Below are positions 6,682 to 13,402 of a DNA stretch of 38,621 bases, piece after piece. The translations under genes were made by a program, and so were the position numbers. Below the pieces are notes generated by a model that had not been told where the DNA came from, did no database searches, and saw only the letters and a list, made by a program, of their open reading frames with translations. The number at the start of each line of letters is the position of its first letter. The first letter of the stretch is position 1. The stretch comes from a virus: positions 1 to 38,621 of IMG/VR virus record IMGVR_UViG_3300020202_000161; one strand, given 5' to 3'.

Positions 6682-6916
6682 CTTCGCCGAGAAGTTCGAG
6701 GTCTCTACCGCCCGCGACAACATCCCGCGCCGGCCGTGGTCGACGATTCGTGACTGCCGGATCGGCAATCGCATCCTTTGGACCTCGCTCGAGGGAGAGG
6801 GCCGAGTTCCTGAAGTGGTGCGGCTTCACTCGATCATGGGCGGCTCAACCGTTTGGAGGCGGCTCGGTCCGGCAAAGGGTGACCCGATGTTCGAGTTTGT
6901 CAGGAGGGAAGAGTGA
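6674..6916 (+). CDS. Hypothetical protein, 80 aa
   Basis: Starts MGDFAEKFEVST at ATG 6674, overlapping the preceding stop by 8 bases; a TTG 6 bases earlier is possible. Contains several tryptophans and R-I-G-N-R-I-L-W, suggesting a small folded domain. Not recognised. It is the last gene before a 149-base gap carrying a strong hairpin. Confidence 0.6.
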   Translation: MGDFAEKFEVSTARDNIPRRPWSTIRDCRIGNRILWTSLEGEGRVPEVVRLHSIMGGSTVWRRLGPAKGDPMFEFVRREE

Positions 6917-6946
6917 CGGGAGGTCGTTTTCTTTCATCAAACAACA

Positions 6947-6974
6947 GCGGGCACCGCGCTCAAACGGTGCCCGC
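6947..6974 (+). terminator. 10-bp hairpin between early genes and the replication module
   Basis: GCGGGCACCG (6947-6956) pairs perfectly with CGGTGCCCGC (6965-6974) around an 8-base loop. There is no T-run after it, so it is not a textbook intrinsic terminator. It may be an antitermination, attenuator or operator element before the replication genes. The gap 6917-7065 holds nothing else I can support. Confidence 0.45.
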
Positions 6975-7065
6975 AGCAAACCAGAGGTGATGTGTGCGTT
7001 CTGACCTGGGGACAGATAGCAACGTTATCCAAAATTTCAAGTCATCAAACGCGGAGGGTGCCTGA

Positions 7066-7992
7066 ATGGACTGGTACCGCCGCTACACAGACAGAGACGG
7101 CAATCGGAAGATTTACAAAGCAGGTTTCTTCGGAGCCGCGCTTTACGACGCGCTCTGCGACATCAACGCAAAGGAAGACCTTGGCGGGGAGATAACGCAG
7201 CAGTTCCAGGACCTCGACTGGATTGCTCGGCGGATGATGCTCGACGAGGAGTTTTTGGCCGGAACAATCGGAGATCCAGACGACTCCGCCACCCCCGCCA
7301 GCTTCCTCCGCGTCTACCTGGAACGAATAGCCGACCCATCGTGCGGACTGCTTCGAATCGAGCGGGTTGGCGACGGTGAGGAGGTCTGGGTGATTGTTGG
7401 CTGGGTCGATCGACAGCCGAAGATGCCGGACAAGTCCACGGAAAGAGTAAAGAAACACAGGCAGAGTGTTAACTCGAAACGAAATGAAACAGAACGAAAC
7501 GCGTTTCACGATGTTTCAAGCGTTTCAGTGAAACGCGATGAAACGCATGAAACGCACATAGAGAAGGAGAGAGAGAAAGAGAAAGAGAGTGATAGTAGTC
7601 CGCAAGAAACCGCGGACCCTCATCGCGTTCAACCCGAACAAGCAGACCTGATTCACTTACATGCCCCTAATGGGAAAGAACGAACCAAGTCAGAACGCAA
7701 AGAGAGAAAGAAATCAGAACAAGAAACAATCTACGGCTTAATGCAGTCAGCCCGAGCCGAAGTTCTCGGCCCTGAGGCGCTCCCGGACCAAGTCTGGTCG
7801 ATCAAGCGAATCAACAAAGAACTCCAGCCCCTTCTCCGGGTAAACAGACAACTCTTAGGCGCCGCGTACCACCTGTTCCTAGCGGATGACCGAAAACGCT
7901 CGCTCGATCCGCCCTGCGCAACATGGGCGTTCATCCGCGATTGGTCCGGTTACGTCTCGCGAGCCCAGAAAGAGCAGGCCGTACATGCCTGA
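7066..7992 (+). CDS. Replication initiator-like protein (lambda O-type organisation), 308 aa
   Basis: N-terminal ~120 residues (YRRYTDRDGNRKIYKAGFFG ... VWVIVGWVDRQP) look like a folded DNA-binding domain. Residues ~125-225 are low-complexity and highly charged (EKEREKEKE, KSERKERKKSE). The C-terminal ~90 residues (ETIYGLMQSARAEVLGPEAL ... TWAFIRDW) form a helical domain likely to contact the helicase. This order, the helicase gene directly downstream with an 8-base overlap, and iterons inside the gene match lambda O / DnaD-like initiators. GGAGGG 8 bases before ATG supports the start. Function is inferred from architecture rather than a decisive motif. Confidence 0.72.
   Translation: MDWYRRYTDRDGNRKIYKAGFFGAALYDALCDINAKEDLGGEITQQFQDLDWIARRMMLDEEFLAGTIGDPDDSATPASFLRVYLERIADPSCGLLRIERVGDGEEVWVIVGWVDRQPKMPDKSTERVKKHRQSVNSKRNETERNAFHDVSSVSVKRDETHETHIEKEREKEKESDSSPQETADPHRVQPEQADLIHLHAPNGKERTKSERKERKKSEQETIYGLMQSARAEVLGPEALPDQVWSIKRINKELQPLLRVNRQLLGAAYHLFLADDRKRSLDPPCATWAFIRDWSGYVSRAQKEQAVHA
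7475..7595. other. ori: Candidate replication origin: iterons inside the initiator gene
   Basis: TGAAACGC occurs at 7529-7536, 7539-7546 and 7548-7555; its complement GCGTTTCA at 7501-7508 and 7520-7527. Weaker copies lie at 7475-7482, 7485-7492, 7495-7502 and 7512-7519, at about 10-base spacing. GAAACGCGTTTC (7496-7507) is a perfect palindrome. A pure purine run rich in GA follows (7561-7590), a possible unwinding element. Lambda carries its origin in the same place, within O. Confidence 0.68.
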
Positions 7993-9352
7993 GCTTCGCA
8001 ACGTGCAAGTCGAAGCGTGGGTGATTGGCGCGCTGCTCGATTCCGACGGGCCGATTTTGAAAAGCACAGCCCGCGAAATGCTCGACGTGTGCGGACTGGT
8101 CGCCGATGACTTCACGGATGCCACGCTAAGGGCCCTATTCGCCGCGCTGAGCGATTTGGTCGCACAAGCCAAGGCAACGGAGCTTTCTGCCGTGTTCGTG
8201 GCTGCTAAGCTCAAATTCGGCGCCAAGGCAGAGTTTGAACGGATCCAGCGATTGCAGGTTTCGAATTCGCTGAGCCGCGATGGTCTGTTGGGTCACGCCG
8301 AGGAACTCCGGCGACTGACCAAGCTTCGCGCGCTCGAAGCGTTCTATCGCGACCAACTTGAACGACTGAACCCAAAGGCCAACCCGGCTGAACTCGCCTC
8401 TGACCTCGAACAATTCACCTCAGGATTTACAGGCCAAGCCGAAGAAGACGAAACCGGTGATGTCGACATGCTTGAGCTTCTCGAAGACTGGGACGCTTTC
8501 GGCTCGGGCGTTCGTCAGCCCTACCTGTCCACTGGCATCGAAACGCTCGACGAAGAAATTGGCGGATTCGTGCCGAACCTGAACGTGATTGGCGGGCTGC
8601 CCTCGGTCGGTAAATCGGCGCTGATCGCCGAGGCCATTGCGCACTCGCTCGAACGAGGCCTCAAGGTCGGCGTGTTCGGCCTCGAAGATGCGACCAAGTG
8701 GATATCGAAACGGCTTCTCGCTCGCCGGCTAAACATGCCTGTGGGCAAGTTGTGCGCAACCCGACTGGGCGCAGACGAATCCGCTCGCGTGCAAAACGAA
8801 GCCAGCGAAGTGGCCCGGCTCACTCGGAGCATGTTCGTCTACCGACGAGCCGGCATCGACCCTGCGACGCTGGTGCAGAAAGCAAAGCACTGGGTGATTA
8901 ACCGCGGCGCACGCGCGGTGTTCATCGACCACGGCGGTGAGGTGCAGCACGAGTCGAAGGTGCGAGACCGACATGACCTCGCGGTCGCGCGCACCTACCA
9001 GCAACTGCGAGACCTCGCCGTCAACCATCGCGTTCCGGTCGTGGTGCTGTGTCACTTCAACCGGGAGGTCGACAAGAGTCAAAACGGGATCCCCAGACTG
9101 ACCAGCTTCGCGGAAACCGAATACATCGCACGAATGGCCAGACTCGCCCTGGGGCTCTGGGAAACCCCGAGCGAGCCTGAGCGATTGCGCGTGACGATTC
9201 TCAAACGCACCGAAGGGGAGCGCGGGAAAACAATCTGGCTTGAGCGAGACAGACGCTTTGCGCTGGTGAAGCGCCGAGGTGGCGGGGTTGTCGACGTAAT
9301 CCAAGAGCAATCGAAAAAGAAATTCGAGGCGGGGCAATGGCAACAGGCCTAG
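7985..9352 (+). CDS. DnaB-like replicative helicase, 455 aa
   Basis: The N-terminal domain (EAWVIGALLDSDGPILK onward) resembles the DnaB primase-binding region. The RecA-like motor has Walker A GGLPSVGKSAL (about 202-210), Walker B AVFIDHGG (about 310-316) and V-V-V-L-C-H-F-N-R-E-V-D before the last core motif. It unwinds DNA 5'-3' as a hexamer and is loaded by an initiator. ATG 7985 overlaps the initiator stop; an upstream in-frame start at 7886 would add 33 residues inside the initiator gene and is less likely. Initiator plus DnaB-type helicase implies theta-type start of replication using host polymerase and primase, none being encoded here. Confidence 0.92.
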   Translation: MPELRNVQVEAWVIGALLDSDGPILKSTAREMLDVCGLVADDFTDATLRALFAALSDLVAQAKATELSAVFVAAKLKFGAKAEFERIQRLQVSNSLSRDGLLGHAEELRRLTKLRALEAFYRDQLERLNPKANPAELASDLEQFTSGFTGQAEEDETGDVDMLELLEDWDAFGSGVRQPYLSTGIETLDEEIGGFVPNLNVIGGLPSVGKSALIAEAIAHSLERGLKVGVFGLEDATKWISKRLLARRLNMPVGKLCATRLGADESARVQNEASEVARLTRSMFVYRRAGIDPATLVQKAKHWVINRGARAVFIDHGGEVQHESKVRDRHDLAVARTYQQLRDLAVNHRVPVVVLCHFNREVDKSQNGIPRLTSFAETEYIARMARLALGLWETPSEPERLRVTILKRTEGERGKTIWLERDRRFALVKRRGGGVVDVIQEQSKKKFEAGQWQQA

Positions 9353-9660
9353 TCGCGCCGCTCAAGACGGCTTACCGGATTATTCAGACCTCATGGCGGA
9401 AAGACTTCTGCGCCGACACGACTGGGCTGCTCTGCCACTGGTTCAACGAGCGCGCGTTTTCCTTCGACGTACTCGGTGCGATGGAGGTGGCGTTTCAAGA
9501 CAGGGCTGGGATCGCCGAAGGATTCTTACTCCTCGATGGCTGCGCACCAGGCGCCTCGGCGATCAACTTCGCAGACCACCCGGACGCCACCCACAAGCAG
9601 GTCTTGGAGATGTTCGAGTGCGCCATTGCCCGCGCTCGGAGAATCGAGGCCGCGCGATGA
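9337..9660 (+). CDS. Hypothetical protein, 107 aa
   Basis: Starts MATGLVAPLKTAYRIIQTSW, overlapping the helicase stop by 16 bases. It resembles a compact alpha/beta domain with F-C-A-D-T-T and G-L-L-C-H-W-F-N-E-R, ending in a helix. A small early-region protein of unknown role, translationally coupled to the helicase. Confidence 0.65.
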   Translation: MATGLVAPLKTAYRIIQTSWRKDFCADTTGLLCHWFNERAFSFDVLGAMEVAFQDRAGIAEGFLLLDGCAPGASAINFADHPDATHKQVLEMFECAIARARRIEAAR

Positions 9661-9746
9661 CCTGGGTTGACGCCTTTGTGTCCATCGCAATCGCTGTATT
9701 CGCCGCCGCAGTCTTTTGGTCTCTCACGCGGGCGGGAACGAAATGA
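9657..9746 (+). CDS. Very small membrane protein, 29 aa
   Basis: MTWVDAFVSIAIAVFAAAVF followed by a short basic tail (SLTRAGTK). A single membrane helix fills most of it. Its ATGA overlaps the upstream stop and its own stop overlaps the next small gene, so it is embedded in a run of 4-base overlaps, good evidence of translation despite its size. Confidence 0.55.
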   Translation: MTWVDAFVSIAIAVFAAAVFWSLTRAGTK

Positions 9747-9850
9747 GTCTGCCTTTCGAAATGTTTCTGATTGGCGCAGGCCTCGGATTCTCTCTCGCGA
9801 CAGTTGTCTTTGTGGCGTGGATCAACCGACAGACGAGGGGCGAGGAATGA
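9743..9850 (+). CDS. Very small membrane protein, 35 aa
   Basis: Starts MSLPFEMFLIGAGLGFSLAT and continues VVFVAWINRQTRGEE: one hydrophobic helix with GxxxG-like spacing and a charged C-terminus. Coupled to both neighbours by 4-base overlaps. Together with the 29-residue gene before it, it forms a pair of single-helix peptides between helicase and accessory genes. Function unknown. Confidence 0.55.
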   Translation: MSLPFEMFLIGAGLGFSLATVVFVAWINRQTRGEE

Positions 9851-10047
9851 GAGTCTTAACGCTCGAAGAAGCACTCGGCGTCATTGCCGATCTCTCCGCC
9901 TACCTCGACGAACAGATAAAAGCGAGTTCGCGCGACCCCTGGGCGGCGACCGCCTACGGCCAGATCAAGATGTGGCTGCGCTACCGGACTGAGAAGCGGT
10001 GCACCGAGTGCAATCAGTTGCTGCCCCAGAAAGGCGGCAACCGATGA
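9847..10047 (+). CDS. Small protein with C-terminal CxxC, 66 aa
   Basis: MRVLTLEEALGVIADLSAYL opens a helical protein ending K-R-C-T-E-C-N-Q. The CTEC pair could bind zinc in a dimer. It is in the tightly overlapped early cassette, with the start overlapping the previous stop. Not recognised. Confidence 0.6.
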   Translation: MRVLTLEEALGVIADLSAYLDEQIKASSRDPWAATAYGQIKMWLRYRTEKRCTECNQLLPQKGGNR

Positions 10048-10292
10048 ACAACGAAACCCTCGCCGCCATCGAGCAACGCCACTCGCAAATGCAACCCGGC
10101 TCATGGGCCCATGAGGATATCGGGGCGTTGCTGAAACTTGTCTCGGAGCACGAGGAGGCGGCTTCTCGACTGCAACTGAAAATACACGAGCTTGAATTCG
10201 TGAATACAGAGCTGAAGGCAAAGCTAGAGCGCTTCGAGTCGTTGGTCGCAGGTTTCATGGATGTTTCAACGAAATGGTGGGCCCAGCGATGA
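10044..10292 (+). CDS. Ea22-like coiled-coil protein, 82 aa
   Basis: ATG 10044 (MNNETLAAIEQRHSQMQPGS) overlaps the previous stop. H-E-D-I-G-A-L-L-K-L-V-S-E-H-E-E is the helical element of Ead/Ea22-like phage proteins, which often carry D-x-x-x-L-L before a coiled coil. A heptad-rich coiled coil follows. The family is widespread in temperate phages and of unknown function. Confidence 0.6.
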   Translation: MNNETLAAIEQRHSQMQPGSWAHEDIGALLKLVSEHEEAASRLQLKIHELEFVNTELKAKLERFESLVAGFMDVSTKWWAQR

Positions 10293-10540
10293 CCCCCGAC
10301 GAACTCAAAGCAATCGCCGAGAGATGCGACAGGATTGAAATCGACGCTGGCGGCCGCACCCGCACTCAATACAGTTTTGATGTCCGAGCCCTTCTCGCGC
10401 ACATCCGAGAGCAGCAAGCAGCACTCGCTAACTGGGAATCGGTCGCTAAGACGGCAATGGATGAAGTTGAGCGACTTCGTAAACACATCCGCGAGCTTTA
10501 CATAAGCGAATTCAACGAGGTGCCTGAGGAATGGCAATGA
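10289..10540 (+). CDS. Ea22-like coiled-coil protein, 83 aa
   Basis: MTPDELKAIAERCDRIEIDA, then F-D-V-R-A-L-L-A-H-I-R-E and a coiled coil to the end. This matches the Ead/Ea22-like layout (start helix, loop, D-x-x-x-L-L helix, coiled coil). It is one of three consecutive genes with this layout, probably old paralogues or exchangeable modules. The start overlaps the previous stop. Confidence 0.62.
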   Translation: MTPDELKAIAERCDRIEIDAGGRTRTQYSFDVRALLAHIREQQAALANWESVAKTAMDEVERLRKHIRELYISEFNEVPEEWQ

Positions 10541-10959
10541 CCCTCGACCTCGCCCACCTCGAAGAATTGGAACGCATGGCGACAGGGGTCCCGTGGGACT
10601 TTAAGGACCTCCAGCCGGCCAACAAGGAGTTTTTTCTGATCACCTCTACCGCCGGAGTGTCGATGTTCGACAACCCCGCGGTGATTTTTTCGACAGAGGA
10701 AAGCTCGTTCGTTGTCGGACACCAAGCGGAGAACGCTGAGTTTGTCTGCGCCCTCCGCAACGCTGCCCCCGAGTTACTCGCCGAGCTGAAACAACTCCGA
10801 GAAGAGAACGCGAAGTTGCGCGAGTGGATTGAGAAGAATGTCCGAGTACAACACGGCAACGGGTGTATCGGAATCACTCTGCCAAATGGCGATTGCTTGT
10901 GCGGAGCAGACAAGAAACAGCGCGAGCTGAGTTCACTCCTCGGGGTTGGTGCGAAATGA
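10531..10959 (+). CDS. Ea22-like protein, 142 aa
   Basis: Ea22-type opening with G-V-P-W, then a central beta region including S-F-V-V-G-H-Q-A-E-N-A-E-F-V, and APELLAELKQLREENAKL as the coiled coil. The tail has N-G-x-C-I-G and D-C-L-C-G, a possible metal site. Longest of the three Ea22-like genes. ATG 10531 follows GAGG; ATG 10537 is an alternative. Confidence 0.62.
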   Translation: MAMTLDLAHLEELERMATGVPWDFKDLQPANKEFFLITSTAGVSMFDNPAVIFSTEESSFVVGHQAENAEFVCALRNAAPELLAELKQLREENAKLREWIEKNVRVQHGNGCIGITLPNGDCLCGADKKQRELSSLLGVGAK

Positions 10960-11243
10960 CCATCGACTTCACGAAAAAAGCACCGAGCGCGCTTAGGTGC
11001 CGCGTCAACTACAGCGCCGACGATGACTACGCATCAATACGTTTCGAGACATGGCCGCCGCCGAGCACATCAACGCGCGTCCAAGTCAAAAGCCCTTCCG
11101 GCCATGATCTAGAGCTGTACTTCGATCAGCGTGGCCACCTCTATGGGATGACCAGTTTCAACCATGCCAGGGAGGTTTTCCCGAAAGAAATTCTAGAACT
11201 GACCCCCAGCCCAGCAGAAAAGAAACGTCGGGTGTCGCGATGA
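10956..11243 (+). CDS. Hypothetical protein, 95 aa
   Basis: MTIDFTKKAPSALRCRVNYS begins a beta-rich small domain with alternating hydrophobic strands and a basic end (EKKRRVSR). The ATG overlaps the upstream stop by 4 bases, and its own stop overlaps the diphosphohydrolase-like gene. Not recognised. Confidence 0.6.
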   Translation: MTIDFTKKAPSALRCRVNYSADDDYASIRFETWPPPSTSTRVQVKSPSGHDLELYFDQRGHLYGMTSFNHAREVFPKEILELTPSPAEKKRRVSR

Positions 11244-11569
11244 GCGCGGAACAGCCGAAGCAGGCCGTAAAGCTCGATGATGGAAAGCCACCCCTCTCAC
11301 TGATGTCTCGCGTTTGGCTCTGGGAGGTAGGCGAAGTTCTCGGCCACGGAGCAAAGAAGTACGCCGCCCACAACTGGAGGCTGGGCCTGAAGCAGTCTCG
11401 ACTTCTTGATGCAGCTCTCCGTCACATCACCGCGTACATGGATGGCGAGGACCTCGATCCTGAGTCAGGTCGCTCTCATCTCGCGCACGCCAGCTGCTGT
11501 CTGATGTTCGCCTTTGAGATGAGCAAGACCCATCCGCAGCTCGACGATAGGTATCGGGTGTCGCCATGA
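11240..11569 (+). CDS. Putative dATP/dGTP diphosphohydrolase-like protein, 109 aa
   Basis: Carries the conserved series K-L-D-D-G-K-P-P-L-S-L, then G-H-G-A-K-K-Y-A-A-H-N-W-R, D-A-A-L-R-H-I-T-A-Y-M, G-E-D-L-D-P-E-S-G and H-L-A-H-A. These are the hallmarks of a small all-helical phage family annotated as dATP/dGTP diphosphohydrolase, N-terminal (DUF5664 type), related in fold to MazG-like pyrophosphatases. The acidic and histidine residues probably bind metal and nucleotide. It may shape the dNTP pool during replication. Family recognition is fairly firm; the activity in this phage is inference. Confidence 0.72.
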   Translation: MSAEQPKQAVKLDDGKPPLSLMSRVWLWEVGEVLGHGAKKYAAHNWRLGLKQSRLLDAALRHITAYMDGEDLDPESGRSHLAHASCCLMFAFEMSKTHPQLDDRYRVSP

Positions 11570-12084
11570 CCTCCGACAAAGTTCTCTCGGAGTTGGCGCT
11601 GTGGCTTCAAGAGAGATTGACGGCGTACTCCGGCTGGGCCCGTCCTGACGAACTCACGTTTGGACGAATGAAACAAATCCAAGACGTTCTGGATTTTCTT
11701 GAAGGTGTCGGCCCCGTCGACCCCATCACCCCACCATCGCCACAAAGCGAAACCGTTCAGCTTGCGGAAGATGCGTATCTGAACGCGAAGGCCGCCGAGG
11801 AATTCCTCAAGGGCGCGGCGCCCACCCCACCAGAGACACCGCACCCTGAAAAATCGGAGTCTGACTACGAAACTTCAAGGTCGGCCCCACCAGAGGGGGC
11901 GCGGGAGAAATGCGGAAACCAAGGATGCGCTGAGTTCGCAACGTTCCGCGTCGAGTGGCCCGGCCAACCGTCGGTTATGTGCGAGCGACACAAACGGCAG
12001 GCCGAAGGAATCGCAGAGGCAATGGGGTTCGCGCTGAGCGCTCGAAGGTTCAGCGCTCCCACCAAAGAGGTGGGCGATGGGTGA
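11566..12084 (+). CDS. Modular protein with C-terminal zinc motif, 172 aa
   Basis: N-terminal helical part (MTSDKVLSELALWLQERL), a Pro/Ser-rich linker (P-T-P-P-E-T-P-H), and a C-terminal C-G-N-Q-G-C...M-C-E-R-H-K likely to hold zinc. Start overlaps the upstream stop by 4 bases. Similar helical modules joined by proline linkers occur in phage accessory genes. No role can be assigned. Confidence 0.58.
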   Translation: MTSDKVLSELALWLQERLTAYSGWARPDELTFGRMKQIQDVLDFLEGVGPVDPITPPSPQSETVQLAEDAYLNAKAAEEFLKGAAPTPPETPHPEKSESDYETSRSAPPEGAREKCGNQGCAEFATFRVEWPGQPSVMCERHKRQAEGIAEAMGFALSARRFSAPTKEVGDG

Positions 12085-12307
12085 GGACCTGCGACAGGCA
12101 CTAGCCGAAGTGCTCAACCGCTACTCTGTCGAGAACGGTTCGAATACGTCGGACTTCATTCTCGCGGAGTTTTTGGTCGGTTGCCTTGCTGCATTCGATC
12201 TCGCTGTCTCACGTCGAGAGCAGTGGTACGGCCGCGACCCAAGAAGGGGACCGGCAGGGATGATTGTTCCGCCCGCCGCGCCCCCAGAGAGTGAGAGCAA
12301 GCCATGA
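12077..12307 (+). CDS. Conserved phage protein with SNTSDFILA motif, 76 aa
   Basis: Has L-N-R-Y-S-V-E-N-G-S-N-T-S-D-F-I-L-A followed by F-L-V-G-C-L-A-A-F-D and R-R-E-Q-W-Y-G. This series (x-E-N-x-S-N-T-P-D-F-I-L-A, then C-L-x-A and W-Y-G) recurs in small proteins of many phages and has no established function. Fully conserved polar residues in such a small helical protein suggest binding of a ligand or partner. Overlaps the previous gene by 8 bases. Confidence 0.68.
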   Translation: MGEDLRQALAEVLNRYSVENGSNTSDFILAEFLVGCLAAFDLAVSRREQWYGRDPRRGPAGMIVPPAAPPESESKP

Positions 12308-12588
12308 GCGCCCACGCAAACAAGGCCGGGACGGGCCTCAAATGCTCGTGCCCACAATGCGTAAGCCATCGGACCTGGGACGCCGTCAAAGCAATCGCCT
12401 GGGAGCTTCACAATAAGACGCCGTATGCGTTGGAGCGATTCGCGACGCTGACGAAGGATATGGACCAAGCACTTAACGCTCGAGTCGAGGAAGACGGCGA
12501 CCGCGAGATGAGACTCTACGCGGAAATCGACCGACTAAAGGAGCAGCTGTCGCGCCGCGCCACCGAGTCAAAGGAGGGAGCGCCATGA
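12304..12588 (+). CDS. Hypothetical protein with CxCxxC, 94 aa
   Basis: Starts MSAHANKAGTGLKCSCPQC; the C-S-C-P-Q-C cluster may bind a metal. The remainder is helical with a coiled-coil end. It shares its first four residues (MSAH) with the next gene, which may reflect duplication of the start region. Function unknown. Confidence 0.6.
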   Translation: MSAHANKAGTGLKCSCPQCVSHRTWDAVKAIAWELHNKTPYALERFATLTKDMDQALNARVEEDGDREMRLYAEIDRLKEQLSRRATESKEGAP

Positions 12589-12734
12589 GCGCCCACTCCG
12601 ACTTCCTCGAGCTAGTTCGCACCTGGGAAAAGCAGATGAAGTACGCCGAGGACATCTGCCCGCCGAAGCTGATCAACACGCTTAAACTGATGCGTCAGCT
12701 GGCGAAAGACCTCATCACGAAAATCCAAAAATGA
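12585..12734 (+). CDS. Hypothetical small helical protein, 49 aa
   Basis: MSAHSDFLELVRTWEKQMKY, ending in I-T-K-I-Q-K. ATG 12585 overlaps the previous stop by 4 bases and GGAGGG lies upstream. Small and helical; it is the last gene of the overlapping early cassette. Forty bases of non-coding sequence follow before the next gene's ATG. Confidence 0.6.
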   Translation: MSAHSDFLELVRTWEKQMKYAEDICPPKLINTLKLMRQLAKDLITKIQK

Positions 12735-12774
12735 TTCACCGCAGCACTAACAACGTAGAGGGGAGCAGCAAGAA

Positions 12775-13176
12775 ATGACGAACAATCAAAATCAAGGCAG
12801 CAGCAATGGCGGCAACTACGCAGGCAACCTGAACGAGCAGCGCTACACCGCTCGCGAGTGGCGACAGTTGATCATGGACATGGGCCTGGGAATCTTCCCG
12901 CTGTCGGCCTCGCAATGGTCCCAGCAAGGCGACGTGGAAAGGTTCAGCTCGAGCCGTCAGCCCGGGACGTTTCCTGGATACGAGACGCAATCAGGTGAGG
13001 CGATTAGTACGAAGCTCTCAACGCAGGAGTTTGCGAAGGCAGCAGGCGTACCGGTCAAGACTCTTCAGAACGACTTGGCTCGGCGCAGAATTCAGGGGGC
13101 CGAGAAGGTCGAGGGTCAATGGCGAATTCCGGCGGCCGCGCTGGACAGCTACAAACACGTGGGCGCGCACGCGTAG
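12775..13176 (+). CDS. Protein with C-terminal excisionase-like HTH, 133 aa
   Basis: The N-terminal ~75 residues are Asn/Gln/Ser-rich and probably flexible. Residues ~80-128 carry a MerR/excisionase-type HTH: STQEFAKAAGVPVKTLQNDL, a basic turn R-R-R-I-Q-G-A, then G-Q-W-R-I-P-A-A-A-L-D-S-Y. This domain is typical of phage excisionases and small regulators. The gene is far from integrase, so a directionality factor is only one option; control of the adjacent tRNA-like block or late genes is another. AGGGGAG precedes the ATG. Confidence 0.68.
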   Translation: MTNNQNQGSSNGGNYAGNLNEQRYTAREWRQLIMDMGLGIFPLSASQWSQQGDVERFSSSRQPGTFPGYETQSGEAISTKLSTQEFAKAAGVPVKTLQNDLARRRIQGAEKVEGQWRIPAAALDSYKHVGAHA

Positions 13177-13189
13177 GCTGAGCTGAAAA

Positions 13190-13326
13190 GGTTAGTGCGG
13201 CGTGGTGGGAACACGCAGGGTACTGTCTGGCGTGACAGCGGCGATCGCGAATAATCGCCGGAGGACGTAAGCCGGTTCGAATCCGGACCACCCTTCGCGC
13301 AGCTGGTTCAAATCCAGCCACTAACC
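13190..13326 (+). ncRNA. tRNA-like fold with a large insert in place of the anticodon arm
   Basis: GGTTAGTG (13190-13197) pairs perfectly with CACTAACC (13319-13326), an acceptor-like stem whose extra first G-C pair recalls tRNA-His. GCGT (13200-13203) and ACGC (13213-13216) close a D-arm-like hairpin with a GG-containing loop. GCTGG (13302-13306), loop TTCAAAT and CCAGC (13314-13318) make a perfect T-arm. Between the D and T arms, where an anticodon arm belongs, sits a 78-base segment that itself folds like a tRNA (13217-13294). U8 and A14 are not conserved, so a normal charged tRNA is unlikely. The block is untranslated, between two rightward genes. Confidence 0.5.
13217..13294 (+). ncRNA. 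Inner tRNA-like segment nested in the previous fold
   Basis: AGGGT (13217-13221) pairs with ACCCT (13290-13294), an incomplete acceptor with mismatches next to it. TGTC/GACA makes a short D-like hairpin. CGGCGAT (13239-13245) pairs perfectly with ATCGCCG (13254-13260) around an 8-base loop at the anticodon position. CCGG/CCGG closes a T-loop TTCGAAT (13276-13282). The 78-base length is tRNA-sized. The anticodon loop is non-standard, so decoding is doubtful. Confidence 0.42.
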
Positions 13327-13336
13327 CAGGGAAAAA

Positions 13337-13401
13337 GATCGCCGCGCAGAAATTGGTGCGCCCTAACGTGCCTGGGGCTGGTTCGATTCCAGCCGGCGGT
13401 C
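13337..13401 (+). ncRNA. Compact tRNA-like fold, 65 bases
   Basis: GATCGCCG (13337-13344) pairs with CGGCGGTC (13394-13401) over 8 bp with one G-T pair. CGCA/TGCG (13345-13348, 13357-13360) closes a D-like loop ending in TTGG. CCC/GGG (13361-13363, 13374-13376) forms a stunted anticodon-position arm. GCTGG-TTCGATT-CCAGC (13377-13393) is a perfect T-arm. The stems abut with no linkers and there is no CCA, so it looks like a tRNA mimic rather than a working tRNA. Confidence 0.5.
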
Positions 13402-13402
13402 T

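Noticed and set aside
6657-7004. 115-aa plus-strand frame over 6657-7004
   Set aside because: Overlaps two better-supported features (the 80-aa gene and the hairpin) and is rich in Arg/Ser as expected of an off-frame reading.
13190-13401. Two or three ordinary tRNA genes
   Set aside because: T-arms are convincing, but anticodon arms, U8/A14 and CCA are missing or misplaced, so no anticodon can be assigned.
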